In this document: positions 29,442-37,748 of the stretch, one piece after another | Position numbering within the stretch: position 1 is the stretch's first letter | Layout: every line of letters begins with the position of its first letter | Assembly: GCA_947624215.1 (NCBI GenBank) | Contig: CANQJJ010000011.1 | Coordinates: forward strand, 1 to 42,104 | Source: an uncultured Clostridia bacterium | GTDB taxonomy: Bacteria > Bacillota > Clostridia > Christensenellales > Borkfalkiaceae | DNA: 42,104 bases | Direction of reading: 5' to 3' | Program-made: the position numbers and the translations under genes | Notes under the pieces: model-generated | The model's database searches: none | What the model was told of the DNA's origin: nothing | Seen by the model: only the letters and a program-made list of their open reading frames with translations

Positions 29442-31261
29442 TTCTTTCCGAGGACGAGAAATGAATCGGGGGACAGTTCGCAATCCTTGGAGACGGGCTC
29501 TCCCGTGAAGGCGTTTATAAAGCCAGCCTCCGAAAAATGCATCAGATAGCGCGCGGTGGAACGGTTGCAGCAGACGATGACGCGCTCGTCCTTCTTTTTG
29601 CGTTCATAGATGAGACAGCCGGAGTCCGCATAGATCTCGCGGTATCCGCCGTCCGCAAAGACTTCGGGATACAACTCCGTGCGGATCTTTCCCAAATCCT
29701 CATAAAACGCATGAAGCGACGCGTCAATGTTGTCCCAGGGAAAACACCCGCGGCAGAAGGGATCCTGATAGCCCTCAACACCCGCCTCGTCGCCATAGTA
29801 GATGCAGGGCACGCCGAAGAGCGTAAACTGCAAGACGGCGGCCATCCGCACAAGTTTGAGCGCCCGCGTCCGCTCTTCGTCCGATAGAAACGTACGGGAC
29901 ATTTCCTCCTTGTCCGCAGGGTGGCGGTTGCCGAAGACGGTCAGGATGCGCGGCGTGTCGTGCGTGCCGAGGATATTCATGAGAACGTCAAGCGTTTGCT
30001 TGGGGTAATTGTCGCGCAACATGGCGATCGTTTCCCGCAATTGTACGGTGTTGCCCGAGAGCACGAAGTTGATGATCGCGTTCTTCAAGGGATAATTCAT
30101 CACCGAATCGAGCTCACCGCCCTGCAAATATTCCCGCCTGACGTCATAGGAGATCTTGTTGGAAGCGTCCTCCCAAACTTCGCCGATGATGAGCGCCTCC
30201 GGATCCTGCTCCTTGACGGATGCGCGCAACTTTTTCAAGAAAAAATCCGGGAGTTCATCGGCCACGTCGAGCCGATAGCCGGACGCGCCGCGCCGTAACC
30301 ATGTCCGAAGAACACCGTCCTTCCCGAAGATAAAATTCTGATAGGAAGGCGAACTTTCGTTGACGGCGGGAAGCGTTTCGATCCCCCACCAGCTCTCGTA
30401 TGTGTCGGGATAGCTACGGAAATGGTACCAATCGGCATACGGAGACGACAGGGATTGATAGGCTCCAACGCTATCGTAGCGCCCAAATTTGTTGAAATAA
30501 CGGCTGTCGTCGCCCGTATGGTTGAAGACGCCGTCCAAAACCACGCGGATGCCGAGCGACGCCGCCTCCGAAATGAGCGCAGCAAAGTCCTCGTCCGTCC
30601 CCAAGAGCGCGTCGATCTTCATGTAATCGCCCGTATCATAGCGATGGTTAGAATAGGCGTCAAAGATGGGATTGAGATAGATCGTCTTGACGTGCAATGC
30701 GGAGAGATACCCGAGTTTTGCGCGGATCCCATTGAGATTTCCGCCAAAAAAATCGTTGTTGAGCACCTTGCCGAAATCGTTCGGACGGAAATACGGCTGG
30801 CCGCCCCAATCCTCACGCAAGATCTTATACGGTTTCACGGGATACTCCCCGACCTTATAGAAACGGTCGGGGAAAATTTGGTACATGATACCGCCTTTGA
30901 ACCAATCGGGGGTGTGGAAACCCTGCTCGAAGACGGTTATCTGCCAGCAGGCGGGATGTTGCGTTTGCTCGGCCTGTCTGAGAAAACCGCGTCCGAGAAA
31001 TCTGTCCTGTCCGAGCGAGAAGTAGTAGAAATACAGCCCGACACGGCGGAATCGCACGCAGGCACGGAAACATCCGTCCTCGCGTTTCATCGGGAAACTG
31101 AATTTCGTCCCGTCGTCACGGAAGAACTCCAACGTGCAGGTGAGCTCACTCCCCTCTTCATTTTGATCAAAGTATGTCTGAAATAGTACCTCGCACCCGC
31201 GCTCAATTGCGCCTTCTACCGACTTACACCGCGGGTCGAGCGGATCGTAGTAAAAGCGCAT
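29438..31261 (-). CDS. GH13 alpha-amylase family glycosidase (cyclomaltodextrinase/neopullulanase-like)
   Basis: A 607-residue predicted cytoplasmic enzyme (no signal peptide) acting on alpha-1,4 (possibly alpha-1,6) glucans, likely glycogen-derived maltodextrins. An N-terminal beta domain (about 1-115) precedes the barrel: MYQIFPDRF, region I DGVFNHTG, region II GYRLDVADE with nucleophile Asp332, region III GEVWED with Glu361, region IV LGTHDTPR. Region IV has THDT where NHD is usual. Residues 22-32 (GCEVLFQTYFD) are encoded by family A copy 6, and the gene ends within copy 5. It follows glgP after three bases and is last in the operon. Confidence 0.9.
   Translation of the reverse strand: MRFYYDPLDPRCKSVEGAIERGCEVLFQTYFDQNEEGSELTCTLEFFRDDGTKFSFPMKREDGCFRACVRFRRVGLYFYYFSLGQDRFLGRGFLRQAEQTQHPACWQITVFEQGFHTPDWFKGGIMYQIFPDRFYKVGEYPVKPYKILREDWGGQPYFRPNDFGKVLNNDFFGGNLNGIRAKLGYLSALHVKTIYLNPIFDAYSNHRYDTGDYMKIDALLGTDEDFAALISEAASLGIRVVLDGVFNHTGDDSRYFNKFGRYDSVGAYQSLSSPYADWYHFRSYPDTYESWWGIETLPAVNESSPSYQNFIFGKDGVLRTWLRRGASGYRLDVADELPDFFLKKLRASVKEQDPEALIIGEVWEDASNKISYDVRREYLQGGELDSVMNYPLKNAIINFVLSGNTVQLRETIAMLRDNYPKQTLDVLMNILGTHDTPRILTVFGNRHPADKEEMSRTFLSDEERTRALKLVRMAAVLQFTLFGVPCIYYGDEAGVEGYQDPFCRGCFPWDNIDASLHAFYEDLGKIRTELYPEVFADGGYREIYADSGCLIYERKKKDERVIVCCNRSTARYLMHFSEAGFINAFTGEPVSKDCELSPDSFLVLGKK
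31169..31189 (-). repeat. Dispersed palindromic element, family A, copy 6 (in amylase)
   Basis: On the minus strand: GTACTATTTC, A, GACATACTTT, preceded by GGGTGCGAG. It is read in frame as V-L-F-Q-T-Y-F. TAC replaces the TAA that the core would put in this frame. Confidence 0.75.
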
Positions 31262-31264
31262 CGG

Positions 31265-33688
31265 TTATTTGACGGGTTTGATATGCCAGATATTGTTTGC
31301 GTAATCGCGGATGCTTCTGTCTGCCGAGAAATATCCCGCAGAGGCGATGTTCAAAAGTGACTTCTTGTTCCAGCTCTTCTTGTCTTTGCGGTAGAGCTCC
31401 CCCATCCGTGCCTGCGTCTGCGTGTAGGATTGATAGTCCGCAAAGCACATATACGGGTCCGCCACGCGTCCGTTCCTCAGGAGGTAGTTCCCGATATCCG
31501 CGAAGGAGTAGCCGTTGAACCCGACGATGAGCGATTCGACGATCTGGCGGAGCGCGGGATCCTGGTTATAGTAGACGCTCGAATTGTAGCCTTGGTTCCA
31601 GATCTCCTTGACTTCGTCCGCTTTGAGCCCGAAGATGAAGATGTTGTCCTCCCCTACCCGCTGGGCCATTTCCACGTTGGCACCGTCGAGCGTTCCGATC
31701 GTCAAGGCGCCGTTGATCATGAATTTCATGTTGCCCGTGCCGCTCGCCTCCTTGCCCGCGAGAGAGATCTGCTCGGAGATCTCCGAGGCAGGCATGAGTT
31801 TCTCCGACATGGTTACATTGTAATTCTCCATGTAGACGACGCTGAGTTTCTCGCTGATGCGGGGATTTTTCTTGATGTCCTCCGCGAGGAAACAGATGAG
31901 CTTCATGATCTGCTTGGCCATTTCGTAGCCGGCCGCAGCCTTTGCGCCGAAGATGTACGTCTTGGGAAGCACGTCCAAATCGGGATTTTCGCGCAGGGCA
32001 TTGTATTCCCCGATGATGTGGAGGACGTTGAGCAATTGGCGCTTATACTCGTGCATGCGCTTGGCCTGCACATCGAAGACGGTATCGGGGTCGATCACGA
32101 TGCCCTGCGTCTTCTTTGCATACTCCGCAAACTGCACTTTCTTGATGTGTTTGATCTCGTCGAGCCGTTTCAATACGCTCACGTCCTTGGCAAACTTTTT
32201 GAGCCCGAGCAATTTTTCCGCATCCTTGGCGTATCCCGTTCCGATGCAGTCGTCAATGAGTGCGCAGAGCTCGGGGTTGGACTGGTTGAGCCAACGCCTG
32301 TGCGCGATCCCGTTGGTGACATTGGTGAATTTTGCGGGTGTGTAGTCATAGAAATCGCGGAAAATGCTCTCCTTGATGATCTCGCTGTGCAGGGCCGAGA
32401 CGCCGTTGACGGAATTCGAGCCTACGATGCAGAGATTTGCCATGCGCACGGTGTCGTGAGAAAGGATGGCCATGCGGGAGATCTTGTTCCAATCCCCGGG
32501 GTATCTGTGCCAGAGATCGTCGCAGAAGCGGCGGTTGATCTCCTTCAAGATCCCATAGATACGGGGCAGGCGGCGCGCCACAAGGCTCTCGTTCCACGTT
32601 TCGAGTGCTTCTGCAAGCACGGTATGGTTGGTGTAAGCACAGGTGGACGTCGTAATGTTCCACGCCGTTTCCCAATTGAAATAGTTCTCATCCACGAGGA
32701 TGCGCATGAGTTCGGGGATCGCAAGCGCGGGGTGCGTGTCGTTGATGTGGATCGCCGCGAGTTGGGGAAGAAGGGCGAGCGATCCGTAGCGCCGCTTGTG
32801 GTCGGAAACGATGCACTGCAACGATGCGGAGACGAGGAAATACTGCTGTTTCAACCGCAAAGACTTGCCCTCGTTGTGGTTATCCGAAGGATAGAGGACC
32901 TTGGAGATGAGCTGGGCGTCCGAGTCGTCCCGCATCACAACGTCGTAATTCCCCTGCGAAAAGGCCTGCATGTCGAATTCCTGCACAGCACGCGAGCGCC
33001 AGAGCCTGAGCACGCTGACTGCCTCGGAATCTGCTCCCGAGACCATCATATCATAGGCAACTGCCTCCACTTCCTTGGCGTTATGGTATACCGTCTCCAT
33101 GCCGTGGGAGGTCCACTTTTCCTCCAACGTCCCGTCAAAGCGGACGATGAAGGTCTTATCGGTGCGCATGGTGAGCCATGCCTCCCCGCCCGGAAGCCAG
33201 ACATCGGGCAATTCGATCTGCCAGCCGTCCACGATCTTCTGCTTGAAGAGGCCGTATTGATAACAGATGGAGAATCCCATCGCAGGGTAGTTTTGGGTGG
33301 CGAGCCCGTCTAAAAAACATGCCGCAAGACGGCCGAGCCCCCCATTCCCGAGCCCGGCATCAGGCTCTTCCTCATAGAGGTCTTCCAGCGTCGTCTTATA
33401 GCGTTTGAGCGCTCCCTCCAATGCTTCCCCGATCCCGAGATTGTAGACGCTGTTTTTGAGGGAACGTCCCATCAAAAATTCCATGCAGAGGTAGTAAACG
33501 CGCTTGGCACGCGCAGCCTTGGTCTTCAAGTGGAATTTTTGCCGTTTTTCGAGCATGATATCTCTCACGCTCATCACGACTGCCTTGTAGATCTGCTCGC
33601 GGCTTGCCTCGCCGGGGGCCACCCCGAAATAGCGGGAAAGTTTGCCTGCGATCAGTTGTTCTGCTTCCTGCTGTGTCAAATTCTCCAT
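31265..33688 (-). CDS. glgP: Glycogen phosphorylase
   Basis: An 807-residue PLP enzyme that releases glucose 1-phosphate from glycogen ends. The family's PLP-lysine segment EASGTGNMKFMINGALTIGTLDGANVEM lies near residue 650. Other marks are YYLCMEFLMGRSL near the N-terminus, GLGNGGLGRLAACFLDGLAT, THPALAIPELMRIL and VAGRRHE-like KRMHEYKRQLLN. Full family length. The ATG at 33688 has AAAGGGA upstream. A large hairpin separates it from glgA, which may lower or protect this part of the message. Confidence 0.97.
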   Translation of the reverse strand: MENLTQQEAEQLIAGKLSRYFGVAPGEASREQIYKAVVMSVRDIMLEKRQKFHLKTKAARAKRVYYLCMEFLMGRSLKNSVYNLGIGEALEGALKRYKTTLEDLYEEEPDAGLGNGGLGRLAACFLDGLATQNYPAMGFSICYQYGLFKQKIVDGWQIELPDVWLPGGEAWLTMRTDKTFIVRFDGTLEEKWTSHGMETVYHNAKEVEAVAYDMMVSGADSEAVSVLRLWRSRAVQEFDMQAFSQGNYDVVMRDDSDAQLISKVLYPSDNHNEGKSLRLKQQYFLVSASLQCIVSDHKRRYGSLALLPQLAAIHINDTHPALAIPELMRILVDENYFNWETAWNITTSTCAYTNHTVLAEALETWNESLVARRLPRIYGILKEINRRFCDDLWHRYPGDWNKISRMAILSHDTVRMANLCIVGSNSVNGVSALHSEIIKESIFRDFYDYTPAKFTNVTNGIAHRRWLNQSNPELCALIDDCIGTGYAKDAEKLLGLKKFAKDVSVLKRLDEIKHIKKVQFAEYAKKTQGIVIDPDTVFDVQAKRMHEYKRQLLNVLHIIGEYNALRENPDLDVLPKTYIFGAKAAAGYEMAKQIMKLICFLAEDIKKNPRISEKLSVVYMENYNVTMSEKLMPASEISEQISLAGKEASGTGNMKFMINGALTIGTLDGANVEMAQRVGEDNIFIFGLKADEVKEIWNQGYNSSVYYNQDPALRQIVESLIVGFNGYSFADIGNYLLRNGRVADPYMCFADYQSYTQTQARMGELYRKDKKSWNKKSLLNIASAGYFSADRSIRDYANNIWHIKPVK

Positions 33689-33724
33689 ACTTTTTGTCCC
33701 TTTTTATTGTGTTCTATGCGTTCT

Positions 33725-33753
33725 ATACGGCGCTGCCGGCGGCAACGCCGTAT
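33725..33753. other. Intercistronic hairpin between glgA and glgP
   Basis: ATACGGCG/CGCCGTAT (8 bp), one mismatch, then TGCC/GGCA (4 bp) around a GGC loop. No T run follows directly on the minus strand, so an RNA stability or processing element is more likely than a terminator. Confidence 0.6.
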
Positions 33754-33764
33754 GAATGACTTTT

Positions 33765-35309
33765 TTATTTTAAGAGATCGAGATACATTTGCTCGTAGTA
33801 TTTGGCCGAAGTCGACCAAGTGAAATCTGTTTCCATGGCCTTCTTGACGAGCCTCGCCCACTCATCCTTCATGCGGTACACGCCGAGCGCCTCGTTGATG
33901 ACATAGAGCATGTCGTAGGCGTCGTAATTCGAGAACGTAAAGCCGTTGCCGCCCGCGCCGTACGGCGAGATGCTGTCTTTGAGGCCGCCCGTCTCGCGGA
34001 CGAGCGCGACTGTTCCGTAGCGGCTGGCGATCATCTGGGAAAGCCCGCACGGTTCGCTCTTGGAGGGCATCAGGAAGATGTCTGCACCCGCATAAATTTT
34101 CCGCGACAGATCGGAGTTGAAGGAAATGATGGAAACCACCTTGCCTTGATAGCGCCGTGCAAGATCGGAAAAATACCCCTCGTAGAAGGAATCGCCCGTG
34201 CCGAGAAGGATGAATTGCACATCCTGCCGCAGCACCTGTTCGATGACCTCTCTGACGAGGTCAAGCCCCTTGTGGGAGACGAGGCGGGAGATCATGGCAA
34301 TGATGGGCGTATTGGGCTTGACGGGAAGCCCGAGCATCTTTTGCAGTTCTTCCTTGCAGACAGCCTTGTTTTCGGGATGTTCCGCACTGTAATTGGCAAA
34401 GATCGCCTCGTCCGTGGACGGATCGTAGTAATCGGGGTCGATCCCGTTGAGAATGCCGCGGAGCTTGAACTCGTTCCTCCGCACGATGCCGTCGAGCCCG
34501 TGGGCATAATACGGGTCCTTGATCTCGGAGGCATAGGTGGGCGAGACCGTCGAGAAGCACTCGCAGCACTCGATCGCCCCCTTCATGAGATTGATACAGC
34601 GGTCGAATTCCACAAGATATTGGTAATGATAGGAGATCCCGAAGAGATCTTCGAGGATGTCGAGCGAATACTTGCCCTGGTACTCGATATTATGGATGGT
34701 GAAGACGGCGCGGATGAACTGGTACTCCGGCCTGAAACAATAGATGGTTTTCAGATACAGTGCTGCCAACGCTGCCTGCCAATCGTGGCAGTGCAGAATA
34801 TCGGGATAGAATCCCACAAAGCCGAGGATCTCCATCACACTGCGGCAGAAGAATGCAAACCGCTCGCCGTCATCATAGTAGCCGTAGCAACCGGGACGCT
34901 TGAAATAATATTCGTTATCGACGAAATAGAAGGTCACGTTGTCCTTTTTGTATTCGAAGATGCCGCAATATTGGTTGCGCCACGACAGCGGGACGAAGAT
35001 ATTTCCGATAAAGCGGAAATCCTTGCGATACTCCTTGCGGATATCCTGGTAGAGCGGAATGATGACGCGCACGTCATAGCGGTCGCTCCTTGCAAGAGCC
35101 TTGGACAGAGAGCCGATGACCTCGGCAAGTCCCCCCGTCGCGATAAAAGGCGCCGCCTCGGACGCAACAAATAGGATCTTTTTCTTGGCTTCGACTTCTA
35201 CGACGGGCGCTTCTGCCTGTTCGGGCGCCGCCACGGGAAGTTCCACCTGTTCGATCTCGGGTGCCGTTTTCATAACTGTATTCTTGCTTTCTTTTTTTGC
35301 GGTGCTCAT
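33765..35309 (-). CDS. glgA: Glycogen synthase (GT5)
   Basis: A 514-residue ADP-glucose-dependent synthase adding alpha-1,4 glucose to glycogen. A 45-residue acidic, Pro/Val/Glu-rich N-terminal extension (VELPVAAPEQAEAPVVEVEA) precedes the family start KKKILFVASEAAPFIATGGLAEVIGSL. The nucleotide-sugar loop reads ATGGL where KTGGL is usual, so the Lys that contacts ADP-glucose in E. coli is replaced by Ala. The C-terminal Rossmann half has SRLVSHKGLDLV and MPSKSEPCGLSQM, which match the E-x7-E-like site. The ATG at 35309 has AGGGGG upstream. A second Met at residue 13 is possible. Confidence 0.94.
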   Translation of the reverse strand: MSTAKKESKNTVMKTAPEIEQVELPVAAPEQAEAPVVEVEAKKKILFVASEAAPFIATGGLAEVIGSLSKALARSDRYDVRVIIPLYQDIRKEYRKDFRFIGNIFVPLSWRNQYCGIFEYKKDNVTFYFVDNEYYFKRPGCYGYYDDGERFAFFCRSVMEILGFVGFYPDILHCHDWQAALAALYLKTIYCFRPEYQFIRAVFTIHNIEYQGKYSLDILEDLFGISYHYQYLVEFDRCINLMKGAIECCECFSTVSPTYASEIKDPYYAHGLDGIVRRNEFKLRGILNGIDPDYYDPSTDEAIFANYSAEHPENKAVCKEELQKMLGLPVKPNTPIIAMISRLVSHKGLDLVREVIEQVLRQDVQFILLGTGDSFYEGYFSDLARRYQGKVVSIISFNSDLSRKIYAGADIFLMPSKSEPCGLSQMIASRYGTVALVRETGGLKDSISPYGAGGNGFTFSNYDAYDMLYVINEALGVYRMKDEWARLVKKAMETDFTWSTSAKYYEQMYLDLLK

Positions 35310-35393
35310 ATTTTCCCCCTTATTTACACCTTTGATTTTTTATTTGACTTCATACGGCGCCTTGCCCTGGAAGACAAAGCGCCGCAGCCGTTC

Positions 35394-36518
35394 TTATAGC
35401 ATCCTGCCCTTGGAAATAAAGTAAGGCAGCTCTGCGCATCCTGCAAGATTTCTCTTGTCGCGGATGACGACGTTCTTGTCGGTGATGACGCAATCGAGCG
35501 TGACATTTTCACCGATGACGGAATCCTGCATGATCACGGAGTTGCGGATCACGCTCCCCTTTCCGACTTTGACTCCGCGGAAGAGGATACAGTTTTCCAC
35601 CGTCCCCTCGACGACGCACCCGTCGGAAACGAGGGTATTGCGCACGACAGCCCCTTCGAGATACTTGGAAGGCGCACTGTCGCGGACTTTCGTATAGATA
35701 TCGCGGTTGCCGAACAGCTCGTCGCGGACCTTGCGGTCAAGGAGTTCCATGCTGTGGCGGTAGTAATCCTCCATGGAATTGACGCCCGCATAGTAGCCCT
35801 TGAAATCATAGCCGTAAATTTTGAGCGTGTCCACATTCTTGGTGAGGATATCCCTGCCGAAGCTGGAAAATCCGCGCGTGACGGCATCCTGTATGGTCCC
35901 GACGAGGAATTCCCTGCTCATCACCATCACGTTGACGTAGAGGTTGTATTTCTTTCCCTTGCGGAGGTCGTTGGGGTTGATCTTGAGCCCCTTTACGCGG
36001 CCGCTCCGCTTGTCGGGCTCGAGCGTGATGAAATAGGAAGATTCGCACGGGATCTTTTCCTCATGGTAGACCATCGTGATGTCCGCGCCCTTCTCCTCGT
36101 GGAAACGGACGATATCGGCGATGTCCATGTGGGCGATCCCGTCACAGTCGGAAATGACGACGTAATCCTCTTTGCGGTGGTTGAGAAAACCCGTGATGCT
36201 CATGAGCGCTTCGAGGCGGGTGGTATACGGTTTATCCGTTTCGTCGGAATAGGGCGGGAGAAGGATGATGCCGCCGTCCTTTCTCGCGAGGTCCCACTCC
36301 TTCCCGCTGCCGAGATGGTCGATGAGCGATTGATAATTGTTTTTCGTGACGATGCCTACGGTGGTGATCCCGGAGTTCACCATGTTGGAGAGCGCAAAGT
36401 CGATGAGGCGGTATCTGCCCCCGAAGGGTACGGATGCCATAGTGCGGTGACGGGAAAGTTCGGGAATATTCTCGTCGTGTACGTTGGAAAAAATAACGCC
36501 TACCGTCGAATGTGCCAT
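35394..36518 (-). CDS. glgD: Glucose-1-phosphate adenylyltransferase-like subunit GlgD
   Basis: A 374-residue ADP-glucose pyrophosphorylase paralogue, usually a regulatory partner of GlgC in Firmicutes. It starts MAHSTVGVIFSNVHDENIPELSRHRTMASVPFGGRYRLIDFALSNMVNSGI, where the GGxGxRL nucleotide-binding loop of GlgC is lost (GVIFSN). The C-terminal half is a left-handed beta-helix (VVRNTLVSDGCVVEGTVENCILFRGVKVGKGSVIRNSVIM). The ATG at 36518 lies four bases after the glgC stop with AAGGGGG upstream; an open frame to 36674 runs over glgC and is rejected. Confidence 0.95.
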   Translation of the reverse strand: MAHSTVGVIFSNVHDENIPELSRHRTMASVPFGGRYRLIDFALSNMVNSGITTVGIVTKNNYQSLIDHLGSGKEWDLARKDGGIILLPPYSDETDKPYTTRLEALMSITGFLNHRKEDYVVISDCDGIAHMDIADIVRFHEEKGADITMVYHEEKIPCESSYFITLEPDKRSGRVKGLKINPNDLRKGKKYNLYVNVMVMSREFLVGTIQDAVTRGFSSFGRDILTKNVDTLKIYGYDFKGYYAGVNSMEDYYRHSMELLDRKVRDELFGNRDIYTKVRDSAPSKYLEGAVVRNTLVSDGCVVEGTVENCILFRGVKVGKGSVIRNSVIMQDSVIGENVTLDCVITDKNVVIRDKRNLAGCAELPYFISKGRML

Positions 36519-36522
36519 GATT

Positions 36523-37719
36523 TTATTCCCCCTTGTAATCCTTATCGATGATGTTGCCGCCCTTGACCTTGGCCCCTGCGGCAACCGTGATGTTTCTTCC
36601 GAGTACAGCAATGCCCGTATCCGCTTCCCTCGGCTCGCCGACGTGCGCGCCCTCTTCGATGACGACATTTTCATCGACGACGCAGTATTCCACGACAGCT
36701 CCCCTCTTCACGACCGTCCCTGCCATCAGGACTGCATCGCGGACAGTCGCGCCCTCTTCCACCACGACATTGGAGGAGAGAACGGAGTGCACGACGGTCC
36801 CCTCGATCTCACAGCCGAGCGCGATCATGGAGTTTTCGACCACCGCCGTCGGCCCGATATATTCGGGAGGTGCGAGCGGATTGCGGGAATGGATCTTCCA
36901 ATCGTGATCGCCGACGTCAAAGACGGGGTCGCGGCCGAGGAGGTCCATGTTGGATTCCCAAAGCGACGCGATCGTGCCGACGTCTTTCCAATATCCCTTA
37001 AAGCGGTAGGAGAACATCTTCTCACCTGCGTTCAACATGGCAGGAAGGATGTTTTTGCCGAAATCCTTCTCGGAATTGGGGTCGGCGTCATCGGCTTCGA
37101 GATATTTGAACAGCTTTTCGGCCGTGAAGATATAGATCCCCATGGAGGCAAGGTTGCTCTTCGGGACCTTGGGCTTTTCCTCGAACTGGTAGATGGAACC
37201 GTCCGGGTTGGTATTGAGAATGCCGAAGCGGGAGGCGTCCGAAAGCGGGACCTCGAGCGCCGCGATCGTGCAATCCGCCCCCGTCGCCTTGTGTGCGCGG
37301 AGCATTTCGGCATAATCCATTTTATAGATGTGGTCGCCGCCGAGAATGAGCACATAGTCGGGGTCGTAGCGCTTCATGAACGACATGTTCTGATAGATCG
37401 CGTTTGCAGTCCCCTCGAACCACGATTGCTTCTTCTTGGCCTGGTAGGGCGAGAGGATGTGCACGCCGCCGAAGGCACGGTCGAGATCCCACGGCTGGCC
37501 GTTCCCGATATACTCGTTGAGTTCGAGCGGTTCATACTGCGTGAGGACGCCGACGGTGTCGATCCCCGAGTTGATGCAATTGCTGAGCGGAAAATCAATG
37601 ATGCGATATTTCGCGCCGAAAGCGACTGCAGGTTTTGCGATGTTGTTGGTCAAGGCATACAGCCTCGACCCCTGCCCGCCGGCAAGAAGCATCGCAACAC
37701 ATTCTTTCTTTCTGAGCAT
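36523..37719 (-). CDS. glgC: Glucose-1-phosphate adenylyltransferase GlgC
   Basis: A 398-residue catalytic subunit that makes ADP-glucose from ATP and glucose 1-phosphate, the committed step of glycogen synthesis. The nucleotide loop is [16 protein letters not shown] (about 9-24); further sites are [26 protein letters not shown] and [18 protein letters not shown] with the Lys that contacts glucose 1-phosphate. A left-handed beta-helix forms the C-terminus. The ATG at 37719 has AAGGGGG upstream. It is second in the operon, before its GlgD partner. Confidence 0.97.
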   Translation of the reverse strand: MLRKKECVAMLLAGGQGSRLYALTNNIAKPAVAFGAKYRIIDFPLSNCINSGIDTVGVLTQYEPLELNEYIGNGQPWDLDRAFGGVHILSPYQAKKKQSWFEGTANAIYQNMSFMKRYDPDYVLILGGDHIYKMDYAEMLRAHKATGADCTIAALEVPLSDASRFGILNTNPDGSIYQFEEKPKVPKSNLASMGIYIFTAEKLFKYLEADDADPNSEKDFGKNILPAMLNAGEKMFSYRFKGYWKDVGTIASLWESNMDLLGRDPVFDVGDHDWKIHSRNPLAPPEYIGPTAVVENSMIALGCEIEGTVVHSVLSSNVVVEEGATVRDAVLMAGTVVKRGAVVEYCVVDENVVIEEGAHVGEPREADTGIAVLGRNITVAAGAKVKGGNIIDKDYKGE

Positions 37720-37748
37720 TTTTTCATTACCCCCTTGAAGGTTTTCCC

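Noticed and set aside
29134-29464. Two small plus-strand frames of 68 and 91 codons in the gene-poor region
   Set aside because: No Shine-Dalgarno site, no motif, and they run through a terminator hairpin and repeat copy 5.
31430-33313. Open frame of 627 codons on the plus strand
   Set aside because: Antisense to glgP. Low-complexity Asp/Glu/Val/His composition is typical of such shadows.
33789-36551. Long plus-strand open frames opposite glgA and glgD
   Set aside because: Antisense shadows of recognised genes with the same biased composition.
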